NCBI GenBank assembly: GCA_050747825.1
Contig: JBOGJG010000360.1
Coordinates: 1 to 23,014, forward strand
Reading direction: 5' to 3'
Length of the DNA: 23,014 nt
Source of the DNA: JBOGJG01 sp050747825
Lineage (GTDB): Bacteria > Acidobacteriota > UBA6911 > RPQK01 > JBOGJG01
Shown: piece by piece, positions 7,685-15,591 of the stretch
Layout: each line of letters begins with the position of its first letter
Numbering within the stretch: the stretch's first letter is position 1
The notes under the pieces: model-generated
Told to the model about the DNA's origin: nothing
Databases searched by the model: none
Seen by the model: only the letters and a program-made list of their open reading frames with translations
Made by a program: the position numbers and the translations under genes

Positions 7685-9004
7685 ATGCAAGAAGTGATTC
7701 AAGACCGGCTGCCTGGATTTCACATTCTGGCCAAGCCCATCGGCCCCATTTGCAACCTGGACTGCAAATACTGCTTTTACCTGGAAAAGGAGAACCTTTA
7801 TCCGGGCCAATCGAAATGGGCCATGCCCGAGGACGTCCTGGAAAGCTATATCCGCCAGTATATCGAAGCTCAACAGATTCCCGTTATCAGCTTTGCCTGG
7901 CAGGGAGGAGAGCCCACTCTTCTGGGCGTGGACTATTTTCGCAAAGTCGTTGAATTCCAGAAGAAGCACGCCCGCGGCAAGGGCATTGAAAACGGCTTTC
8001 AGACCAATGGTGTTCTCCTCGACGATAAATGGGGCGAGTTTCTGGCTGAGAACAACTTTCTGATCGGCCTCTCCATTGACGGACCCCGTCATGTGCATGA
8101 TCGCTACCGTGTCGATAAGGGAGGCCTTCCCACTTTTGATCGCGTGATGCGCGGTATCGGCTATCTCAAAAAGCACGGTGTCGAGTTCAACACGCTGACC
8201 GTCGTCCAGCGGCATAATTCCCGCTATCCGCTGGAGGTCTACCGCTTCCTCAAGGAAGTGGGGAGCGGGTTCATGCAGTTCATACCCATTGTGGAGCGAA
8301 TCGCGGACCAGGCCAACCCGAATGGGCTCGTATTGATTTCTCCTGACTCTGAAGAGCGCGCCCGGGTATCCGAGTGGTCGGTCGAGCCGCTGCAGTACGG
8401 AAAGTTTTTGAGCGCAATCTTCGACGAGTGGGTTCGGCAGGACGTCGGCCGCTATTTCGTGCAGATTTTCGATGTGGCCCTGGAATCATGGTTCGGGGGA
8501 GAAGCCAGCTTGTGCGTGTTCCGCGAGACCTGTGGTTCCGCCCTGGCCATCGAACATAATGGAGACCTGTACTCCTGCGACCATTACGTCTATCCGGAGA
8601 ACAAGTTGGGCAACATTATTGAAAGTCCGCTGGACTCCCTGGTCAACTCGACTCAGCAGCAGAAGTTCGGCCGGGACAAGCGCGACACTCTCCCCCGCTA
8701 CTGCCGGGAGTGCGAAGTGCGCTTCGCCTGTAACGGCGAATGCCCGAAGCACCGCTTCATCCGCACGCCGGACGGCGAGGAGGGGCTCAACTATCTATGC
8801 GCCGGCTACAAGCACTTCTTCCGGCATATCGATCCCTACATGCAATTCATGGCGGAAGAGCTCAGGCGGCGCCGTCCTCCGGCCAACGTGATGGCATGGA
8901 CCCGCATGCGCGACCTTCGCGCCGCCGGCAAGAACCACCCCGGTCGCAATGACCCCTGTCTCTGCGGCAGCGGCAAGAAGTTCAAGCGCTGTTGCGGGGC
9001 CTAA
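7685..9004 (+). CDS. anaerobic sulfatase-maturating enzyme (radical SAM, SPASM) with C-terminal SEC-C motif
   Basis: Converts the active-site cysteine of sulfatases into formylglycine without oxygen, in the cytoplasm before export. In the 439-residue product, C23-x3-C27-x2-C30 (CNLDCKYC) binds the SAM 4Fe-4S cluster. FAWQGGEPTLLG and FQTNGVLL are typical of anSME. SPASM auxiliary-cluster cysteines lie in CGSALAIEHNGDLYSCDHY and in CRECEVRFACNGECPKHRF. The last 20 residues, GRNDPCLCGSGKKFKRCCGA, form a SEC-C zinc motif, an add-on usually seen on SecA and assorted proteins. Start ATG 7685 places the enzyme at its usual N-terminus; a GTG at 7649 would add 12 unlikely residues. The likely client is the CRADR-type sulfatase at 808-2424. 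It converges with the next gene with only 25 bases between stops. Confidence 0.9.
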   Translation: MQEVIQDRLPGFHILAKPIGPICNLDCKYCFYLEKENLYPGQSKWAMPEDVLESYIRQYIEAQQIPVISFAWQGGEPTLLGVDYFRKVVEFQKKHARGKGIENGFQTNGVLLDDKWGEFLAENNFLIGLSIDGPRHVHDRYRVDKGGLPTFDRVMRGIGYLKKHGVEFNTLTVVQRHNSRYPLEVYRFLKEVGSGFMQFIPIVERIADQANPNGLVLISPDSEERARVSEWSVEPLQYGKFLSAIFDEWVRQDVGRYFVQIFDVALESWFGGEASLCVFRETCGSALAIEHNGDLYSCDHYVYPENKLGNIIESPLDSLVNSTQQQKFGRDKRDTLPRYCRECEVRFACNGECPKHRFIRTPDGEEGLNYLCAGYKHFFRHIDPYMQFMAEELRRRRPPANVMAWTRMRDLRAAGKNHPGRNDPCLCGSGKKFKRCCGA

Positions 9005-9029
9005 GCCTGTTTAAAATAGAGTAAAATTT

Positions 9030-12000
9030 TCATGACCACAGTAAATAGGCCAGAAGGTCCGCCATCTCCTGTAGCGTAATTTCCTGATCGAGCCCCTCCG
9101 GCATGGCCGATAGAGTAGAGGCATACATGCGATCTATATCTTCCCGCCTGACGATGTCTTCTTCACCATCTTCATGGCGCAGCGTAATCGTGGTGGGCGT
9201 TTGTGCGGCGATGATGCCTTCCAGGAGTGCGCCGCTCTTGAGTCCCACGACGAAAACCTCGTAATTTTGGGCGATGGCCTGGCTGGGTGCCAGGATGTCG
9301 CGAAGCAGGGCCTCGCGGGACCGATTCTTGATGGTCGCCAAGTCGGGCCCGAATTGACTGACGCCGATCTGATGGCAGCGTGCACACGTCTGCTCAAAGA
9401 CCAATTGTCCCCGGCCGGCATCGCCCTGCAGTTGCAGCGCTTTTCGATAGCGCTCGATGACTTTCTCCCGCCCCTTTTCCGCCTGCTCCAGAATTGCTCT
9501 TCCCCGGCGCCGATCCTCGGCGTCGCGGTTCATGATCAGCCGGCGCCGCTCGCGAAAGGCCAGAGTCCAGGGCTGAATTTCTCTGCTTTCGAGCGCTTCG
9601 ATCAGCATCCGCCGGCGCTGCGGTGTCCGGGAAAGAGCTTCTCCCGCCTCGAGGCGCACTTGCGGCGTCATCCTCTTCCAGTTGCTGATAATGAAGCGCG
9701 CCGTCTCGTCTCCATCAATCCGTCCAATGGCGCGAACGGCTTCCGTCTGCACTTCCAGCGGCTCTCCCGGAGTGACCAGAGGTCGAAGCAGCGATTGATA
9801 CTCCTGAGGGCCGGCCAGGGTGAGCAGTCGAATCGAGTCGGAGCGCAAGCCGGCATCTTTTGTCCTGTCGGACGCCGCTGAGGCGGCACGCTGCAGCGCT
9901 TCTTGAGCAATCGGCCCCTCAGGCAGACCTGTTGCCTCGAGCATCCGCAGGGAGGCGGCCCTGATGGATTCGTCAGGCGATTGGAAAAGTTCTACCAGCC
10001 GCTGGCGAATCGTGGCCGCTTGCTGACGGTCGGGGCTCGAACTATTTCGGTTTGACGCGCCACGGCTCTGAAACCCAGTAGCCAGGCCATCCAGACCGGC
10101 GGCGCGCCACCAGCCTGCGTTATTGGCTTTCGATAATCCCGGACCCACCCCCTTCCGAGCCGTGACCACCCAAAGGGTACCCGGGGAGCGGCCCTTGGAC
10201 GCTTCCTCCACAACCTGACCGATTTCCTCCATCTTCCCGGCGGCCCCAATCACCGCACATACCTGCTTCAAGAAGGCAGCCCTCGCCTCAGTCTCCTGAT
10301 CCGTCAGCCGTGCCAGCGCCCTCCGGAATAGACGAAGGGCACTGCTGTCGAGAGCGCTCAAGGCCGCCACGTGCATCCATGAATCTTCGATGTTCTGGAA
10401 GAGCAGATCCTCGCGGGCTTGTCGGGCTTTATCCGAGTCCATATTCCCCAGCGTGCAGAGGAGTTGGAACCGCACCTTGGGGTCCGGGTCATCGGTCAAC
10501 TGAAGCAGTCTCGCCGATGCGCCCGCCCCGCCTGGCGCCGGTGTGTCCTGTAGCCGCGCTTCAGCCAGACGGATGGCGTTTTCCCTGACTCCCGGCTCAG
10601 GGTCGCTCAGAGCCAGGTCGATCAGAGAAGTTTCCAATTCATCGATTCCCTCAAGCGTCCAGAGGGCATGAAGCCGTCCTGCGGCCGAACGGCTTTCCCG
10701 GAAGAGCCGCGCCAGATGCGCAACGGCGGCCTTGCTGCGGCGGTCCACCAGTAATCGCTGGGCAGTTCGCCGCCACCAGATATTGGGGCTCTCGAGATGG
10801 GCGACCAGTTTCCGATCCGAGGCCTGATCCAGACGCAGGGCGCGGGCAGGGGGAGTCACCTTCCAGCCGGCTGGGACGATTCGGTAGATCCGGCCGCGAT
10901 CGCTTCCGTTGTAAAGCCGGCCCGATTCAGTAGCCTCCTGCGACATCCATTCCGGATGCTCGATGATCTCGCGGTAGAAATCCAGGACGTACAAGGCTCC
11001 GTCCGGGCCGATGTAAAAATTGACGGGCCTGAACCAACTGTCGGTGGAAGCCAGAAACTCACGGCCTTCCTCGAGGCGGCTGGCCATGAAGGTGGAGCCG
11101 GAATCGGACCACACGTCCGCATGGACCAGATTATGTGCGGGCTCCGCCACAAAAGAGACGCGCTCAAACGGTTCCGGGAAGAGTCCGCCCAGATACAGGG
11201 TCAGGCCGCAGGCCGATGTAATGGTACCGATCTCCGTCAAAATCTCGAAGCGGGGATCGTCGGTAATCGGAAAAATCTCCGCCGCGTTGCCGTGGTCTGA
11301 CATGTCCTGAGTGACCCCGGCCACCTGAAGGTCGGGATTGCGCTCCAGGTAGCGCGCCTCCAGGACCTGGTGCATCACGTGGTTGGAATTGTTCACCGTG
11401 AAGTAGTGTCCCCACCGGTCAAAGGTGTGGCCGAATTGGGAACGGCTGGCGAGCTGCTCGAGCTCAAAGCGATCCAGGCGCAGGCGCACGCTTCGTCCCT
11501 TATTCGGGATAGGCGGCAGGTCGGGGCGTTCCGGAAAGCGAAAGCTGCTTCCCCGGTCCTCAAATTTGTCCTGGAAAATCACCGCAGTAGCCGGAGGCTC
11601 ATGGGCAATGTAAATCCAGTTGTCCAGGCCGTAGACGGGCCCGTTCATCCGATGCTGCGGGTTCGAGAAGGCAAAGCCGGTGAGGACCGTTCTGCGGATA
11701 TCGGCCCTGCCGTCTGCGTCCGTGTCCTCCAGATACAGGATCTCAGGGGGGTCAGTGACCAGGATGCCCTTTTTCCAGCGCATCACGCCGCTGGGCAGGA
11801 CCAGTCTGTCGGCAAAAATGGTGCTGCGGTCGGGGTAGCCGTCGCCATCCGTATCCTCCAGCAGCCGCACCCTCCCCGTGCCGCTGGCATCCAGGGGGTA
11901 GCCCGGCATCTCCACCACATAGATGCGCCCCCGCTCATCGATCTCCATCGCCACCGGATCCGCAATCAGCGGCTCCGCAGCAAACAACTCAATCCTAAAA

Positions 12001-12116
12001 CCCCCCTGGATCTGAAAGGTCTCCAACGATTCCTCAGGAATGTAAGGCGGACCCGTCTGCCCGGCCCCACAACCCCAAAATAGTGACACGCACGTAATTG
12101 CCGCCAGAACCCGCAT
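9030..12116 (-). CDS. exported propeller dehydrogenase-like / HEAT / cytochrome c fusion
   Basis: A 1028-residue protein of the Planctomycete/Verrucomicrobia/Acidobacteria 'membrane-bound dehydrogenase' type, probably an electron-accepting or sugar-oxidising protein on the cell envelope. The N-terminus has a lipoprotein-like signal with C16 in LFWGC; Phe and Trp at -3 and -2 are unusual for a lipobox. A beta-propeller (about 35-420) contains Ca-binding-like loops DTDGDGYPD (88-96) and DTDADGRAD (131-139). A helical HEAT-like region (about 430-860) follows, then a c-type heme domain with CARCH (911-915) and the family tail ending DLLAYLLWS. The substrate is unknown and the catalytic role is an inference. 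It lies 156 bases downstream of the Tat-exported oxidoreductase on the same strand, with a palindrome between them. No strong ribosome binding site precedes the ATG. Confidence 0.85.
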   Translation of the reverse strand: MRVLAAITCVSLFWGCGAGQTGPPYIPEESLETFQIQGGFRIELFAAEPLIADPVAMEIDERGRIYVVEMPGYPLDASGTGRVRLLEDTDGDGYPDRSTIFADRLVLPSGVMRWKKGILVTDPPEILYLEDTDADGRADIRRTVLTGFAFSNPQHRMNGPVYGLDNWIYIAHEPPATAVIFQDKFEDRGSSFRFPERPDLPPIPNKGRSVRLRLDRFELEQLASRSQFGHTFDRWGHYFTVNNSNHVMHQVLEARYLERNPDLQVAGVTQDMSDHGNAAEIFPITDDPRFEILTEIGTITSACGLTLYLGGLFPEPFERVSFVAEPAHNLVHADVWSDSGSTFMASRLEEGREFLASTDSWFRPVNFYIGPDGALYVLDFYREIIEHPEWMSQEATESGRLYNGSDRGRIYRIVPAGWKVTPPARALRLDQASDRKLVAHLESPNIWWRRTAQRLLVDRRSKAAVAHLARLFRESRSAAGRLHALWTLEGIDELETSLIDLALSDPEPGVRENAIRLAEARLQDTPAPGGAGASARLLQLTDDPDPKVRFQLLCTLGNMDSDKARQAREDLLFQNIEDSWMHVAALSALDSSALRLFRRALARLTDQETEARAAFLKQVCAVIGAAGKMEEIGQVVEEASKGRSPGTLWVVTARKGVGPGLSKANNAGWWRAAGLDGLATGFQSRGASNRNSSSPDRQQAATIRQRLVELFQSPDESIRAASLRMLEATGLPEGPIAQEALQRAASAASDRTKDAGLRSDSIRLLTLAGPQEYQSLLRPLVTPGEPLEVQTEAVRAIGRIDGDETARFIISNWKRMTPQVRLEAGEALSRTPQRRRMLIEALESREIQPWTLAFRERRRLIMNRDAEDRRRGRAILEQAEKGREKVIERYRKALQLQGDAGRGQLVFEQTCARCHQIGVSQFGPDLATIKNRSREALLRDILAPSQAIAQNYEVFVVGLKSGALLEGIIAAQTPTTITLRHEDGEEDIVRREDIDRMYASTLSAMPEGLDQEITLQEMADLLAYLLWS

Positions 12117-12133
12117 AAAGCCTAGCTTTTACC

Positions 12134-12230
12134 CCCAGTCTGGTACTTAATAAACCATACTGCCAAGAGTGTCATTCCCTGGTCCGGGCGCAAGCCAGCA
12201 ATTAAGTGCCAGACTGGGCCTGAGGCCCAG
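12134..12230. repeat. compound palindrome between two minus-strand genes
   Basis: Arms 12134-12151 and 12201-12218 (CCCAGTCTGG(T/C)ACTTAAT and complement) pair at 17 of 18 bases around 49 bases. The right arm continues into a perfect 7-bp hairpin, CTGGGCC TGA GGCCCAG (12214-12230). Its core GGCCTGAGGC is shared with the repeat at 3204. It would interrupt or process any transcript joining the oxidoreductase at 12273 to the cytochrome gene. Confidence 0.65.
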
Positions 12231-12272
12231 TCTTTGTGCGGGTTCTACTCGCATTTACGTGCGTGTCACCCA

Positions 12273-13556
12273 TTAGATGGCTTTTGGGCCGGAGGGTGGG
12301 CGGCCGGGAACCGGGACGCTCTGGTTGATGGCGACGTCGCCCCAGGCATAGTCGGTCGGGCCCAGGCGGAAATTGGACTTCAGAAGCTCGTCACGGCTGA
12401 CTTCTTGTCCGGTGTAGGCCGATTGGCGTCCCAGAATTCCCGTCAATGTCGATTCCGTCACCTGGCGTGCCTCATTGATCGGCTTGCCGGTCCGGATGGC
12501 GCGCACCAGATCGGTATGCTCAGCGACATACGGCTCGGACTTCTCGCCCTCATACTTCCAGGCCAGCTTGCCATTGGAGTCATAAATCTGGTTGTAACAG
12601 TTGCTGGATCCCTTGGTTCCGACCACAAATTCGGAGATGTTATTCGCGCAACCGTTTATCTGGCGGCACATACTGTGGAAGCGAGTTCCGTCGGCATGCT
12701 CAAAATCAACGTCAAAGAAATCAAACTGGTCGCCAGTAGCACGGCGCATGCGCGCTCCCATGCCTACTGCCTTGACCGGATTCATTCCCGTAAACCAGTG
12801 GATTACGTCGATCTGGTGAACATGCTGCTCGACGATATGATCTCCCGAGAGCCAGGACCAGTTCACCCAATCACGGATCATGTATTCCATCTCGTTCCAT
12901 TCGGGAGTTGGTTCGCGATACCAAAGGGCGCCCATGTTCCAGTAGCCCCTTGTGGCGACGATATCCCCGATGGCGCCGTCGGCAATCCGCCTATAAGTTT
13001 CCAGATATTCCTTCTGATGGCGCCGCTGCGTCCCCGCCACAACGCTCATATCCTTCTGCTCGGATTTCTGAGCGGAGGCAAACATTGAATTGATCCCGTA
13101 GGAATCAACCGCTACCGGCTTTTCGATAAACACATTCTTGCCGACTTCGACGGCAAAAGCGAAATGCTCAGGGCGAAAGTGGGGTGGGGTAGCCAAAATC
13201 ACGTAATCGATATCGCTGTCGATGACCTTCTGGTAAGAGTCGAAGCCGGCAAAGCAACGCTTGTCTTCGATGGTTTGTCCCCGTTCCTTGAGCTGCTGCC
13301 GGGCCCTGTCGATGCGATCCTGGAAAACATCCGCCAAAGCGACGATCTGGATGTTGGGCGCCGACTCCAGGGCATTCACTGCCGCCCCTGTGCCGCGGCC
13401 TCCGCAACCGACCACTCCGATTTTCAGAGCCGGTCCCTCGGGAACCTGATCGTTTGCTGCGTGGCTGCGGGTGATAATGGCGGCCGCCGCGCCCGTGGCC
13501 ACCGCTGACTGCATAAAGCTGCGGCGATTGAGAATGGATTTCTTAGCCTTACTCAT
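12273..13556 (-). CDS. Tat-exported Gfo/Idh/MocA oxidoreductase
   Basis: NAD(P)-dependent sugar or glycoside oxidoreductase family with tightly bound cofactor, exported folded. The 427-residue product begins MSKAKKSILNRRSFMQSAVA, a twin-arginine signal (RRSFM at 11-15). The Rossmann motif is KIGVVGCGGRGTGA (45-58), and the family EKP motif, whose Lys is catalytic, is at 145-147. ATG 13556 is preceded by GGAGG at good spacing; upstream codons belong to the overlapping apbE. Its ATG overlaps the apbE stop (ATGAGTAA), so translation of the two is probably coupled. Members of this group oxidise glucosides at C3 in some bacteria; that activity here is an inference. Confidence 0.9.
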   Translation of the reverse strand: MSKAKKSILNRRSFMQSAVATGAAAAIITRSHAANDQVPEGPALKIGVVGCGGRGTGAAVNALESAPNIQIVALADVFQDRIDRARQQLKERGQTIEDKRCFAGFDSYQKVIDSDIDYVILATPPHFRPEHFAFAVEVGKNVFIEKPVAVDSYGINSMFASAQKSEQKDMSVVAGTQRRHQKEYLETYRRIADGAIGDIVATRGYWNMGALWYREPTPEWNEMEYMIRDWVNWSWLSGDHIVEQHVHQIDVIHWFTGMNPVKAVGMGARMRRATGDQFDFFDVDFEHADGTRFHSMCRQINGCANNISEFVVGTKGSSNCYNQIYDSNGKLAWKYEGEKSEPYVAEHTDLVRAIRTGKPINEARQVTESTLTGILGRQSAYTGQEVSRDELLKSNFRLGPTDYAWGDVAINQSVPVPGRPPSGPKAI

Positions 13557-14580
13557 CTGATTTCCTCCAGTTCTGTGAATAAAAATACTCGAGTCGCCCT
13601 CTGGTTCGCTGAACCACGCGGGCGGCAACCTTTTCCATTTTCATGGAATCGATAATCTTCATTCCTTTCTCGGGCGGCAGCACGCTCAGAGCAGTCGCAA
13701 AGGCATCTGCCGTTGTGCCATTTGCTGCTATTACAGTCACGCTCGCCGAGCGATTAAGTGCGAAGCCGTTATCAGGGTCCACAATGTGCGAGTAGCGAAT
13801 ATCACCTATTTCCAGGAACTGTTGCGTATCTCCTGAAGTCGCAATAGCTGAATTGTATAGTACCACTATTTCATCCTCATGGTCGCCGCCAATGGAGGAT
13901 TGCGCACCATCCTGAACCGCGATACGCCAGCCCTCCGCGCCGGGCGGACGCTCCCCCAGGGTGATGTCCCCTCCGGCGTCTATCAGGGCGCTGTGGAGGC
14001 CCCACTGCTCCAGCACCTTCAGGGCCTCGTCGGCTGCGAATCCTTTGCCAATTCCTCCCAGGTCCAGCTTCATGCCGGCCAGCATCAATTCGGCTGTCTG
14101 CTTGTCAGGGTTAAGCCGGAGCTTCTCAAATCCGACCAGTGCCCCGGCCTGCGCAATTGCATCTTGAGCAGGTAGCTGTTTTGAACGGCGTGCCTCTCTC
14201 CACAGTTCGATCAGGGGAGAGACTGTGATGTCGAAAGCGCCGCCGGTAAGCTTTGAGAACTCTATTGAGCGTTCCAGGATGGAGTACAAATCTTCGCTGA
14301 CCGGCTGGGGACCCGCACCGGCCCGCTCACAGAGCCGCCTCAGTTCGCTGTCGTCGCGATAATCGCTCAGTACGTTATTGAGGTTTTCAATTCTCTTGAA
14401 AGCCGCTCGGGCGGCGTCGCGTGCCTGGGACTGCGAGGGGGCGTAGAGGACAATTCGGAAGATTGTCCCCATCTCAAAACGGGAAAACTCGTAGCGTGAC
14501 AGCGCCGCCTCGTCAGGCGCAGACGCACCGAAGGTCAGCGGCAAGAGCAGGAGGAGAAGAGCTGAGAGGCCGGATCTCAC
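13549..14580 (-). CDS. apbE: FAD:protein FMN transferase ApbE
   Basis: Attaches FMN covalently to a Thr or Ser of extracytoplasmic flavoproteins, using FAD and Mg2+. The 343-residue product starts with a signal peptide (SGLSALLLLLLPLTFGASA). It has the family blocks FEMGTIFRIVLYA, GGIGKGFAADEAL, DAGGDITLGERPPG, the SGDTQQFLEIGDIRYSHIVDP-like segment and TTADAFATALSVL. The start is a GTG at 14580 that overlaps the upstream stop codon as GTGA, a classic coupled start; GAGGT lies about ten bases upstream. It overlaps the oxidoreductase gene downstream by eight bases. No obvious flavinylation target (such as an NqrC-type or FMN-binding domain) is encoded in the window, so the acceptor is unknown. 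Confidence 0.92.
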   Translation of the reverse strand: MRSGLSALLLLLLPLTFGASAPDEAALSRYEFSRFEMGTIFRIVLYAPSQSQARDAARAAFKRIENLNNVLSDYRDDSELRRLCERAGAGPQPVSEDLYSILERSIEFSKLTGGAFDITVSPLIELWREARRSKQLPAQDAIAQAGALVGFEKLRLNPDKQTAELMLAGMKLDLGGIGKGFAADEALKVLEQWGLHSALIDAGGDITLGERPPGAEGWRIAVQDGAQSSIGGDHEDEIVVLYNSAIATSGDTQQFLEIGDIRYSHIVDPDNGFALNRSASVTVIAANGTTADAFATALSVLPPEKGMKIIDSMKMEKVAARVVQRTRGRLEYFYSQNWRKSDE

Positions 14581-15491
14581 TGGGCGGACCTCACTACCCG
14601 AAACCCGATATACCAGCAATCCGAATACCACCACTCGCTCTTGGGGATCTGAGGATCGGTGATCATGCAATCGTCCCAGGTAGTGTGATTCCGATTAGTG
14701 CAGCGCATTTCCTCCACCGGGTCGAAGTAGGTCCCTCCCCGGATGGCGTGGTGTTCTCCCTCATGCGGGCCGGTTGGATTCTCCTTCGGACTGCCGGCGT
14801 AATAATCTGCAGCGTACCAGTCGGAGCAGAACTCGGAGACATTGCCCAGCATATCGAAGAGTCCCCAGGGATTCGGTTTTCTCGATCCCGCCTCCTGAGT
14901 CATTCCCTCACTGGTGGCCTCGTAGACGACGTGCTCATCCAGATTCTCAGGAACCCACAATCCGCCCGCGCTGCAGGCATACTCCCATTCGGCTTCGGTG
15001 GGTAGGCGGTATTTCTTGCCGGTGAGGGCCGACAGCCACTCGCAGTACTTCTGCGCCGCGTAAAAGGTCATGCTCATAGCCGGGCGCTTGCCCGTGCCCC
15101 AGCCCAGGTCGGGTGGAATATAGGGAGGAGTCGGACGGCTGACAGCATCGACTCTGCCTTGCTCGACTTCAGGCAGATCCGATGGAACGCCGCCGAAGTA
15201 AAACTCTTCATATTCATCCCAGGTCACTTCCGTCCGGGCCATCCAGAAAGGACCGACCTCGACCTCATGCGGCGGTCCTTCATCTTCCTCGCGCAGTGCA
15301 TCCGATTCCGGCGTGCCCATCTGAAAAGTTCCTCCCGGGATCTTCACCAGCTCGAAAGAGACGCTGCTACCCGGAATGGTCTCAACATAGCTCTCCAATT
15401 CGCCGTGATGAGAGGCTGATTCCGCCGGCAGGTAGATGGCCGCAGTCGGAACCATCAAAGCAATAAGAAAAACGACCACTCGGCTGATCAT
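14577..15491 (-). CDS. exported formylglycine-generating-enzyme-fold protein (SUMF1-like), probably non-catalytic
   Basis: Belongs to the FGE-sulfatase fold by motifs: IPGGTFQMGT (about 50-60), RLPTEAEWEYA, GNVSEFCSDWY, RGGTYF and the closing GFRVV. The 304-residue product has an N-terminal signal peptide and so is exported. Real FGE has two catalytic cysteines shortly after the RGGSW block. Here that segment reads RGGTYFDPVEEMRC, with Asp and Met where I would align them, so sulfatase activation is doubtful. Related domains serve as binding or iron-enzyme modules in many secreted proteins. It is the first of three overlapping genes (then apbE and a Gfo/Idh/MocA gene). It lacks a Shine-Dalgarno sequence and has a -10-like TAAGAT six bases before the ATG. 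Confidence 0.82.
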   Translation of the reverse strand: MISRVVVFLIALMVPTAAIYLPAESASHHGELESYVETIPGSSVSFELVKIPGGTFQMGTPESDALREEDEGPPHEVEVGPFWMARTEVTWDEYEEFYFGGVPSDLPEVEQGRVDAVSRPTPPYIPPDLGWGTGKRPAMSMTFYAAQKYCEWLSALTGKKYRLPTEAEWEYACSAGGLWVPENLDEHVVYEATSEGMTQEAGSRKPNPWGLFDMLGNVSEFCSDWYAADYYAGSPKENPTGPHEGEHHAIRGGTYFDPVEEMRCTNRNHTTWDDCMITDPQIPKSEWWYSDCWYIGFRVVRSAQ

Positions 15492-15496
15492 TGAAT

Positions 15497-15508
15497 CATC
15501 TTAGCAGA
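15497..15508 (-). promoter_or_regulatory. putative leaderless -10 promoter element of the FGE-like/apbE operon
   Basis: The minus strand reads TCTGCTAAGATG, with TAAGAT (15498-15503) ending six bases before the ATG at 15491. The 12-mer and its spacing are identical to those before coaE (719-730). This implies an own promoter for the three-gene set. Confidence 0.5.
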
Positions 15509-15516
15509 TATGGGGG

Positions 15517-15589
15517 GGCCGCCGAATCACACCAAGCACACGAAACAAAATCAGGTTGGGCCCGGTTTCATTCGTGTGATTCGTTGGCC
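15517..15589. repeat. REP-like palindrome, CGAATCACAC type
   Basis: Arms 15517-15532 and 15574-15589 pair at 14 of 16 bases. The right side contains ATTCGTGTGATTCGTTGGCC (15570-15589), repeated exactly at 18752-18771. It fills the gap between the isomerase-like gene and the FGE-like gene. Confidence 0.7.
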
Positions 15590-15591
15590 AG

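Noticed and set aside
12234..13088. 284-residue plus-strand frame
   Set aside because: It is antisense to a clear Tat-exported oxidoreductase and lacks a ribosome binding site or any motif.
14577..15491. Aerobic formylglycine-generating enzyme (sulfatase activator)
   Set aside because: The fold is right but the expected catalytic cysteine pair is not visible and the protein is exported; it was kept as FGE-like only.
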